Shown here one piece after another: positions 47,234 through 57,200 of a stretch of DNA of 64,000 bases. Within the stretch, counting starts at the first letter, position 1. Each line of letters starts with the position of its first letter. The stretch is from Siphonodentalium dalli (taxonomy: Eukaryota > Mollusca > Scaphopoda > Gadilida > Siphonodentaliidae), in assembly GCA_032622095.1 (NCBI GenBank), contig CP136062.1, positions 158,156,875-158,220,874 of the forward strand, in the 5' to 3' direction. The translations under genes were made by a program, and so were the position numbers. The notes under the pieces are model-generated. The model was not told the DNA's origin, made no database searches, and saw only the letters and a program-made list of their open reading frames with translations.

Positions 47234-47302
47234 GCCAATGCATTCTCTTATATATGCGAGTCGACCATAGGTCACCTCGCATATATAAGAGAATGCATTG
47301 GC
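47234..47302. repeat. Perfect 27-bp-arm hairpin, copy B
   Basis: Arms 47234-47260 and 47276-47302 are exact complements and identical to copy A. The loop (TCGACCATAGGTCAC) is, but for one base, the reverse complement of the loop in A, so B is inserted in the opposite orientation. Confidence 0.9.
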
Positions 47303-47434
47303 CTAAAAAATCACTTTTTACCATTTTTTGTTACATTCTTTAACAATTTTATAATTTTTTCTTACATTTTTTTACAATTTTTATAATATTTTTCTACATT
47401 CTTTGACAATTTTATCATTTGTAATATGTGTTAA

Positions 47435-47503
47435 GCCAATGCATTGTCTTATATATACGAGGCGACCTATGGTCGACTCGCATATATAAGAGAATGCATT
47501 GGC
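47435..47503. repeat. Hairpin, copy C
   Basis: Same family and same orientation as copy A (loop GCGACCTATGGTCGA identical). The left arm has two substitutions (GCATTGTC, ATACGAG), so the pairing is no longer perfect. Confidence 0.88.
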
Positions 47504-48494
47504 ACAGGGCCGTTCTGTTGGGTGCCATAAGTGCTTGGAACATCATTAACAATGTTCCCATGAATGTTGACGGTGCTCACATTTTAATCACATTCTTTGC
47601 CATATCAATTATCTGAGAAAATACTGACCTGACTATTTTTGTAGAAATTGTTTTAATATCTGGGGTTATATGTTCCACACCGAACAACTGGCGTGTAATT
47701 TCAATGTGGTCATTCCCGATAAGAAATATTGTTCATTGTTCTGTATAATAAATTCCACTCAGTCTTTCCCTTTGTGTCCCGCTGGCCAGTATGCAATAAA
47801 CATCATTAATATACTCTGCCAATATATCGGATTTTAAAAATTCTTGTTCTTGTGTTTCATATAAATATTTCCGTTCATTCCTTTTGACCAAATCGATCGT
47901 GGCAATGCAACTGTTAGAAATCTCTTATATGCCGTCTCATGTATGATTCCCATATCTGTGAGACAACATGTCCTATCTTCCATGAACCCCTGTACATCGT
48001 GGTGTAATACAAGTAGACATCTTGGGAATGATTCATCGATGCCATATGTTTTAATAATTCATAATGTGTATATCATCTGGGCACCGTAATCGGCCAACTG
48101 CAACACCAATTTGTCCGGCAGCGAAGAGAAGTGAACAATCCACCATGACTGAATCCATGGTCATACCATGGGCCCCGTGTACAGTCATCGCAAAAGCGTG
48201 TCGTGTGTGGTATCGTACCATTTTCCGACTAGTCACTTGTGTGATTTATGTTAAACATCGAACCGTTCTCTTTGTAACTTCACAGCCACTACACCAAAAG
48301 ATACAACTGGAGACTCTCCATGGAACCATTGAACGACTCCCTGCGTTCCGTTTGTCATACATTTTGACAAGGATAACAGGTGCACAGGATTTCAAACAGA
48401 ACTCAACTGAACAGCCTTGTGACGCTGACCTTTCGACGAAGAGCTTGTGACTTTTCTCTGTTCAAAATGGATTTCTAATTGTGTAGGCCTTCTC

Positions 48495-49645
48495 TGACAC
48501 ACTGGCGAACATATCAAACAGTATTCCTACCATATTGATTTAATTTTCTTCGTGGGATTCAATATTGGAAATATCAGTCCACGCTTGTATTACGTCTTCG
48601 TCGTCATTAATGACACTCCGTGCCATCTCACTAATGCCAATAATATTCCGTTAAAATGATTGCACCGAGAACAAATTCGCATGGAGACCCTCAATACGGC
48701 TTTGCTACATATAAAATACCTCTTAATGGACCTTGTTTGAAATTTATTTCATAGCTTGCACATCCTTAATGCACTGTTCTGGTATTCGTAGCTGTTTCAG
48801 CAAAGCCATTGTCAATAAGTAAATTTTCGACGTATCTCGCATCTGATGGCCACTACGCTCCAGTAGCACACACATTCTCTTTATAACTTTGTGAAGACAA
48901 ATACCAGCGATATAAAGAGTTTTGACCCCAAAATCTAACTGAGGGGGTCGATGTGCTGGGAACTGCGGTGTCGCAAGACACATCTGTGTTAGAGCTGGCG
49001 GTTGATTCTGTGGCAGCAGAAGTACTTGGAACAGCATCAATGTCCTGAGCAATGTTGACGGTGCACACATTTTAGTTCACATTCCTTACCACATCGTCAA
49101 TTATCTGAAAAAAATACGGATCTGAATAATTTTCTAGAACTTTTGTTCACAACTGGTGTTAAATGTTCCACCATGAACAAAGAGGCGTGCCATTTCAATA
49201 TGGTCGTCGTTCCCAATAAGAAATGTGTTCATAATTCTGTATAGTAAATGTATGATTCTTAAATATGTCAGACAACATGTCAGATCTTCCAAGAACCCCT
49301 GTGCGTAAATGGTGTAATATTAGTATGCATCTGCGGATGTTTCAACGATGATATATTTATTGAATAACTCAAAATATGTGTATCATCTGGGAACCGTGCG
49401 CGGCCAACTGCAACATCGATTTGTCCGGCAGCGAAGAAAAGTGAACAATCCACGATGACCGAATCCAGTGTCATACCCTGGGCCCTGTGTACAGTCATCG
49501 CAGAAGCGAGTTGTTAGGGGTAGTGTACTTTCTCGACTACTCCCTTGTGTGATTTATGTTGATCATCGAACCGTTCTCATTGAAACTTCACAAACAATTC
49601 AGCACAAGATACCACTGGAGACTATCCATGGAACTATTGAACAGC
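48495..49645 (-). pseudogene. PIF1-like helicase C-terminal region, copy 2 (tandem to copy 1)
   Basis: At 49498-49340 the minus strand reads MTVHRAQGMTLDSVIVDC and FAAGQIDVAVGRARFPDD, a better-preserved motif VI than copy 1, with HGMTLD-type residues intact. After a Ser/Thr-rich linker (STSAATESTASSNTDVSC and AVPSTSTPSV), 48930-48744 gives YIAGICLHKVIKRM, ERSGHQMRDTSK and LKQLRIPEQCIKDV. The homology to copy 1 runs from about 48495 to 49645. Frameshifts and stops make it a pseudogene. It abuts copy 1, so the pair is a tandem duplication. Confidence 0.75.
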
Positions 49646-49829
49646 CGACTTGCCGACTAAAGTTAGTCGATTGCAAGCGGTGTTACGACCACGTCCATTG
49701 GGTTCCAATCCTCCCCGTCCTCTGCCTCTTCCTCTGCGACGATCAACACCACAACCATATCGGCCTTGTCCTTCACTGTTAAAACAGAACCGTGAACATT
49801 CATGGTTATTTGCCGGCAATTTGGGGACC

Positions 49830-50072
49830 GGTTGGACCGTGAATTTTTCACGGTCTTACCGTTAAAACATTTACAGCCAATCTGTGAATTGTTCACGGTC
49901 TGTCCGTTAAACAATTTACAGCAAATCCGTGAATTTTTCAGGGTCTGTCCGTTCTTGACTTTACAATTGAACCGTAGAATTTTTTAAACGGTTATGCCGT
50001 TAAAACATTTACAGCAAAACCGTGAATTTTCACGGTCTGCCCATTTATCAGTTACAGTCACACCGTAAAATT
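49830..50072. repeat. Tandem ~54-bp repeat with palindromic cores
   Basis: About five units alternate GACCGTGAATTTTTCACGGTC-like palindromes (here given loosely) with CCGTTAAAACATTTACAGC..AA. Each core can form a small hairpin. Units differ by substitutions (TTCACGG, TTCAGGG, TTAAACGG). Confidence 0.75.
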
Positions 50073-50407
50073 CTTAGTATTAGTCTGTTCATGTATTGAC
50101 TTTTGTGGTCACTAATATAGGCCTGATGATTGAAAATTGAAAATCTATTCCTTATAATTTCAAAGATATTTAGCAATATTGTAAATTCAACTCCGGACAG
50201 ACACATGTATTATGTGAAATGCAACTGGGGTGGTTTCATACAACCTTAGTAAAGCTGAATGTGTCTTGGTGTGTATTTCATGAGTTACCTAACCTGAAAA
50301 TGCATTAACTTATGAGATAACTTTCTATGCACATTTAGCTTAACTGCAACTATGCTAAATCCTGCAGTCCAATTTCACTGCTAATATACATGTATGTCTA
50401 GTTTGAG
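50073..50407. other. No gene supported
   Basis: AT-rich spacer; nothing recognised. Confidence 0.45.
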
Positions 50408-50755
50408 TTAGTATAGAGTGTCAATGGAATCTATTAAATGAAATGCACAGACGGTTATCGCATATAGGTTAGCGCGTTTCCAGGATAGAAAACTCTTTGG
50501 AAAAAACATACAAAGACAACATCTTTCGCTTAATAGTAAAATGTAACTATTATGTAGACAAATAACATTTAATGAAACTGATGAATCAGTGACACAACAG
50601 TCAACATATTCCTCTATCCTTGTACTTGATTTCTCCATAACAGTATACATATCCAGAAATGTCCATGTCCGGTTGGTCAGCCAATGTATTGGCAACATTA
50701 TTTCTTCACGAAAATCCAGTTCATTTGAAAGAACATCCGAAATATCATTGAACAA
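50408..50755 (-). pseudogene. Possible coding fragment of unknown family
   Basis: The first ~65 codons on the minus strand look protein-like: SNELDFREEIMLPIHWL, then TWTFLDMYTVMEKSSTRIEE and CCVTDSSVSLNVICLH. The remainder looks random. There is a TAG just upstream and no clear start. It lies between helicase copies 2 and 3 on the same strand, so it may be part of the same element. No domain recognised. Confidence 0.3.
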
Positions 50756-50969
50756 CTAAATTAAACACCACCGTCCTGCAACTGTCAACTTTATATATCA
50801 GACAGTGCATCAGTTGCTATCGCATGCTTATAGGAAAGCTGGTTGTCGTCGCGGAGTCTTATATTCGAATCTTGGAACTGTCTCGTGTATCAGACTATCT
50901 CACTTAAATTTCCACAAATCTTGTAACATTATATTCAGTGCATTTCTGTGCCAGTTCCTATCGTAGGCC

Positions 50970-51228
50970 CTTCTTGAAATTTATTTCCGACATCGTTTCC
51001 ACGTATGTTCCGGTATTCTGAGCTGCTTTAGCAGTGCCATCTTCATTAAATTGATGTTAGACGTATCTCGCATCTGATGGCCACTGCGCTCCAGAAGCAA
51101 ATAAATTATCTTGATAACTGTGTGGAGACAAATACCCGCGATGTAACGAATTTTGCACCCCACAATCTGATTTAGAGGGTATATCTCTGTCGATGAGCTG
51201 CATGGAACTTCGGTGTCGAGAGACACAG
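50970..51228 (-). pseudogene. PIF1-like helicase C-terminal block, copy 3, abutting the satellite
   Basis: The minus strand from 51228 reads PVSLDTEVPCSSSTEIY, a short linker, then RYIAGICLHTVIKI, LLLERSGHQMRDTSN and LLKQLRIPEH, ending in a frameshifted stop at 50981. It matches copies 1 and 2 over about 240 bp. In place of the rest of the linker and the PIF1 motif, the upstream sequence is the 24-bp array, and its HQQPVISI frame (open from about 52261) runs into this block without a stop. The helicase motif, if it survives, would lie beyond 64000. Confidence 0.7.
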
Positions 51229-54200
51229 GTTGCTGTTGTATCGAGATAACAGGCTGCTGGTGTAATGAGATAACATGCTGCTGGTGTATCGATATAACAG
51301 GCTGCTGGTGTATCGAGATAACAGGCTGCTGGTGTATTGAGATAACAGGCTGCTGGTGTATATCGATAACAGGCTGCTGATGTATAGAGATAACATGCTG
51401 CTGGTGTATCGAGATAACAGGCTGCTGGTGCATAGAGATAACATGCTGCTGGTGTATAGAGATAACAGGCTGCTGGTGTATCGAGATAACAGGCTGCTGG
51501 TGTATTGAGATAACAGGCTGATGGTGTATCGATATAACAGGCTGCTGGTGTATCGAGATAACAGGCTGCTGGTGTATTGAGATAACAGGCTGCTGGTGTA
51601 TATAGATAACAGGCTGCTGATGTATAGAGATAACATGCTGCTGGTGTATCGAGATAACAGGCTGCTGGTGCATAGAGATAACATGCTGCTGGTGTATAGA
51701 TATAACAGGCTGCTGGTGTATAGAGATAACAGGCTGCTGGTGTATTGAGATAACATGCTGCTGGTGTATCGATATAACAGGCTGCTGGTGTATCGAGATA
51801 ACAGGCTGCTTGTGTGTAGAGATAACCGGGTGCTGGTGTATAGAGATAACATGCTGCTGGTGTATATAGATTACCGGCTGCTGGTGCATAGAGATAACCG
51901 GCTGCTGGTGTATTGAGATAACAGGCTGCTGGTGTATCGAGATAACAGGCTGCCGGTGTATTGAGATAACAGGCTGTTGGTGCATAGAGGTAAGAGGTTG
52001 CTGGTGTATAGAGATAACAGGCTGCTGGTGAATTGAGATAACAGGCTGCAGGTGTATCGAGATAACAGGCTGCTGGTGTATCGATATAACAGGCTGCTGG
52101 TGTATTGAGATAACAGGCTGCTGGTGTATAGAGACAACAGGCTGCTGGTGTATCGAGATAACTGGCTGCTGGTGTATTGAGATAACAGGCTGATGGTGTA
52201 TCGAGATAACAGGCTGCTGATGTCTAGAGATAACAGGCTGCTGGTGTATATAGATAACAGGCTACTGGTGTATAGAGATAACAGGCTGCTGGTGTATCGA
52301 GATAACAGGCTGCTTGTGTATAGAGATAACAGGCTGCTGGTGTATCGAGATAACAGGCTGCTGGTGTATAGAGATAACAGGCTGCTGGTGTATATAGATA
52401 ACAGGCTACTGGTGTATAGAGATAACAGGCTGCTGGTGTATCGAGATAACAGGCTGCTTGTGTATCGACATAACATGCTGCTGGTGTATAGATATAACAT
52501 GCTGCTGGTGTATAGAGATAAAAGGCTGCTGGTGTATCGAAATAACATGCTGCTGGTGTATAGAGATAACAGGCTGCTGGTGTATATAGATAACAGGCTG
52601 CTGGTGTATTGAGATAACAGGCTGCTGGTGTATTGAGATAACAGGCTGCTGGTGTATCGAGATAACAGGCTGCTGGTGTATCGAGATAACATGCTGATGG
52701 TGTATTGATAACATGTGGGTTATAGAGATAACAGGCTACTGGTGTAATGAGATAACAGGCTGCTGGTGTATTGAGATAACAGGCTGATGGTGTATAGAGA
52801 TAACAGGCTGATGGTGTATCGAGATAACAGTCTGCTGGTGTATCGATATAACAGGCTGCTGGTGTATCGAGATAACAGGCTGCTGGTCTATCGAGATGAC
52901 AGGCTGCTGGTGTATAGAGATAACAGGCAGCTGGTGTATCGATGTAACAGGCTGCTGGTATATCGAGATAACAGGCTGCTGGTGTATTGATAACATGTGG
53001 GTTATAGCGATAACAGGCTACTGGTGTAATGAGATAACAGGCTGCTGGTGTATTGAGATAACAGGCTGATGGTGTATAGAGATAACAGGCTGATGGTGTA
53101 TCGAGATAACAGTCTGCTGGTGTATCGAGATAACAGGCTGCTGGTGTATCGAGATAACAGGCTGCTGGTATATCGAGATAACAGGCTGCTGGTGTATAGA
53201 GATAACAGGCTGCTGGTGTATCGATGTAACAGGCTGCTGGTATATCGAGATAACAGGCTGCTGGTGTATTGATAATATGTGGGTTATAGAGATAACAGGC
53301 TGCTGGTGTATAGTGATAACAGGCTGCTGTTGTATCGAGATAACAGGCTGCTGGTGTATTGAGATAACAGGCTGCTGGTGTATAGATATAACATGCTGCT
53401 GGTTTATCGAGATAACAGGCTGCTGGTGTATTGAGATAACTGACTGCTGGTGTATCGAGATAACAGGCTGCTGGTGAATCGAGATAACAGGCTGCTGGTG
53501 TATTGATAACATGTGGTTTATTGAGATAGCAGGCTACTGGTGTAATGAGATAACATGCTGCTGGTGTATTGAGATAACAGGCTGCTGGTGTATAGAGATA
53601 ACATGCTGCTGATGTATTGAGATAACAGGCTGCTGGTGTATTGAGATAGATAACAGGCTGCTGCTGTGTTGAGGTAACAGGCTTCTGGTATATCGAGATA
53701 ACAGGCTGCTGGTGTATTGATAATATGTGGGTTATAGAGATAGCAGGCTGCTGGTGTATTGAGATAACAGACTGCTGGTGCATAGAGATAACAGGCTGCT
53801 GGTGTATAGATATAACAGGCTGCTGGTGTATATATTTAACAGGCTGCTGATGTAATGAGATAACAGTCTGCTGGTGTATCGAGATAACATGCTGCTGGTG
53901 TATAGAGATAACAGGCTGCTGGTGTATCGAGATAACAGGCTGCTGGTGTATCGAGATAACATGATGCTGGTGTGTTGAGATAACAGGCTGCTGGTGTATA
54001 GAGATAACAGGCTACTGGTGTATCGAGATAACAGGCTGCTGGTGTATCGAGATAACAGGCTGCTGGTGTATCGAGATAACAGGCTGCTGGTGTATCGAGA
54101 TAACAGGCTGCTGGTGTATAGAGATAACAGGCTGCTGGTGTATCGATGTAACAGGCTGCTGGTATATCGAGATAACAGGCTGCTGGTGTATTGATAATAT

Positions 54201-57200
54201 GTGGGTTATAGAGATAACAGGCTGATGGTGTATAGTGATAACAGGCTGCTGGTGTATTGAGATAACAGGCTGCTGGTGTATTGAGATAACAGGCTGCTGG
54301 TGTATAGAGATAACATGCTGCTGGTTTATCGAGATAACAGGCTGCTGGTGTATAGAGATAACTGACTGCTGGTGTATCGAGATAACAGGCTGCTGGTGTA
54401 TTGTGATAACATGTGGTTTATTGAGATAGCAGGCTACTGGTGTAATGAGATAACATGCTGCTGGTGTATTGAGATAACATGCTGCTGGTGTATTGATATA
54501 ACAGGCTGCTGATGTATTGAGATAACAGGCTGCTGGTGTATTGAGATAGATAACAGGCTGCTGCTGTGTTCAGGTAACAGGCTTCTGGTATATCGAGATA
54601 ACAGGCTGCTGGTGTATTGATGATATGTGGGTTATAGAGATAGCAGGCTGCTGGTGTATTGAGATAACAGACTGCTGATGCATAGAGATAACAGGCTGCT
54701 GGTGTATAGATATAACAGGCTGCTGGTGTATATATTTAACAGGCTGCTGGTGTAATGAGATAACAGTCTGCTGGTGTATCGAGATAACATGCTGCTGGTG
54801 TATAGAGATAACAGACTGCTGGTGTATCGAGATAACAGGCTGCTGGTGTATCGAGATAACATGATGCTGGTGTATTGAGATAACAGGCTGCTGGTGTATC
54901 GAGATAACAGGCTACTGGTGTATCGAGATAACAGGCTGCTGGTGTATCGAGATAACAGGCTGCTGGTGTATCGAGATAACAGGCTGCTGGTGTATCGAGA
55001 TAACAGGCTGCTGGTGTATCGAGATAACAGGCTGCTGGTGTATCGAGATAACAGGTTGCTGGTATATCGAGATAACAGGCTGCTGGTGTATAGAGATAAC
55101 AGGCTGCTGGTGTATAGAGATATCAGGCTGCTGGTGTATTGAGATAACAGGCTGCTGGTGTATATAGATAACAGGCTGCTGGTGTATTGATAATATGTGG
55201 ATTATAGAGATAACAGGCTGCTGGTGTATCGAGATAACAGGCTGCTGGTGTATCGATGTAACAGGCTACTGGTGTAATGAGATAACAGGCTGCTGGTGTA
55301 TTGAGATAACAGGCTGATGGTGTATAGAGATAACAGGCTGATGGTGTATCGATATAACAGTCTGCTGGTGTATCGAGATAACAGGCTGCTGGTGTATCGA
55401 GATAATAGGCTGCTGGTATATCGTGATAACAGGCTGCTGGTGTATCGAGATAACAGGCTGCTGTTGTATCGAGATAACAGGCTGCTGGTGTATTGAGATA
55501 ACAGGCTGCTGGTGTATCGAGATAACAGGCTGCTGGTGTATTGAGATAACAGGCTGCTGGTGTATTGAGATAACAGGCTGCTGGTGTATTGATAATATGT
55601 GGGTTATAGAGATAACAGGCTGCTGTTGTATCGAGATAACACGCTGCTGGTGTATTGAGATAACAGGCTGCTGGTGTATTGAGATAACAGGCTGCTGGTG
55701 TATAGAGATAACATGCTGCTGGTTTATCGAGATAACAGGCTGCTGGTGTATTCAGATAACAGACTGCTGGTGTATATAGATAACAGGCTGCTGGTGTATC
55801 GAGATAACAGGATGCTTGTGTATCGAGATAACAGGCTGTTGGTGTATCGAGATAACAGGCTGCTGGTGTATTGATAACATGTGGGTTATAGAGATAACAG
55901 TCTACTGGTGTAATGAGATAACAGGCTGCTGGTGTATTGAGATAACATGCTGCTGGTGTATAGATATAACAGACTGCTGGTGTATAGAGATAACATGCTG
56001 CTGGTGTATAGAGATAACAGGCTACTGGTGTATTGAGATAACATGCTGCTGGTGTATCGAGATAACATGCTGCTGGTGTATAGATATAACAGGCTGCTGG
56101 TGTATCGAGATAACAGGCTGCTGGTGTATCGAGATAACATGATGCTGGTGTATTGAGATAACAGGCTGCTGGTGTATAGAGATAACAGGCTACTGGTGTA
56201 TCGAGATAACAGGCTGCTGGTGTATCGAGATAACAGGCTGCTGGTGTATCGAGATAACAGGCTGCTGGTGTATCGAGATAACAGGCTGCTGGTGTATCGA
56301 GATAACAGGCTGCTGGTGTATCGAGATAACAGGCTGCTGGTATATCGATATAACAGGCTGCTGGTGTATAGAGATAACAGGCTGCTGGTGTATAGAGATA
56401 TCAGGCTGCTGGTGTATTGAGATAACAGGCTGCTGGTGTATATAGATAACAGGCTGCTGGTGTATTGATAATATGTGGGTTATAGAGATAACAGGCTGCT
56501 GGTGTATCGAGATAACAGGCTGCTGGTGTATCGATGTAACAGGCTACTGGTGTAATGAGATAACAGGCTGCTGGCGTATTGAGATAACAGGCTGATGGTG
56601 TATAGAGATAACAGGCTGATGGTGTATCGATATAACAGTCTGCTGGTGTATCGAGATAACAGGCTGCTGGTATATCGTGATAACAGGCTGCTGGTGTATC
56701 GAGATAACAGGCTGCTGGTGTATCGAGATAACAGGCTGCTGGTGTATTCAGATAACAGGCTGCTGGTGTATCGAGATAACAGGCTGCTGGTGTATTGAGA
56801 TAACAGGCTGCTGGTGTATTGAGATAACAGGCTGCTGGTGTATTGGTAATATGTGGGTTAAAGAGATAACAGGCTGCTGTTGTATCGAGATAACAGGCTG
56901 CTGGTGTATTGAGATAACAGGCTGCTGGTGTATTGAGATAACAGGCTGCTGGTGTATAGAGATAACATGCTGCTGGTTTATCGAGATAACAGGCTGATGG
57001 TGTATTGAGATAACAGACTGCTGGTGTATATAGATAACAGGCTGCTGGTGTATCGAGATAACAGGATGCTGGTGTATCGAGATAACAGGCTGCTGGTGTA
57101 TCGAGATAACAGGCTGCTGGTGTATTGATAACATGTGGGTTATAGAGATAACAGGCTACTGGTGTAATGAGATAACAGGCTGCTGGTGTATTGAGATACC

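Larger units (their letters stand above)
47085..47526. mobile_element. piggyBac-like MITE nested in helicase copy 1
   Basis: Begins TTAA CCCTTTACCCAACAAATCGGCC at 47081; the right end GGCCGTTCTGTTGGGTG (47508-47524) is its partial inverted match. The host helicase sequence resumes at about 47530, as alignment with copy 2 (49015 onward) shows. Inside lie two hairpins of the same family in opposite orientation, separated by a T-rich spacer. Confidence 0.65.
46548..48480 (-). pseudogene. PIF1-like helicase C-terminal region, copy 1, interrupted by a MITE
   Basis: At 48236-48051 the minus strand reads AMTVHGAHGMTMDSVMVDC, then FAAGQIGVAVGR.RCPDD, which is helicase motif VI of the PIF1/RecD group (family: S-x-H-K-x-Q-G-M-T-L-D and G-Q-x-Y-V-A-L-S-R). 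Upstream, to about 48330, FHGESPVVSF matches the usual strand before it. After a linker, 46931-46632 gives RYIAGVCLHKVTKI, HQMRDMSKIYLLK and LKQLRIPEQC. The frame is broken repeatedly. PIF1-like helicases unwind DNA 5'->3' and occur in Helitrons and other self-replicating elements. The linker region is split by the 47085-47526 insertion. Confidence 0.72.

Noticed and set aside
49634..49819. Minus-strand RGRGRGRGG-containing frame as an RGG RNA-binding protein
   Set aside because: The RG run is short (about 10 residues) and the rest has no domain; it may be a further piece of the helicase-element pseudogene but cannot be supported.
52224..53783. A 519-codon open frame of HQQPVISI/NTPAACYL repeats as a secreted or structural repeat protein
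   Set aside because: It changes frame at a 4-bp insertion near 53645 and stays open only because the 24-bp unit lacks stops in almost every frame. Equivalent frames exist on both strands.
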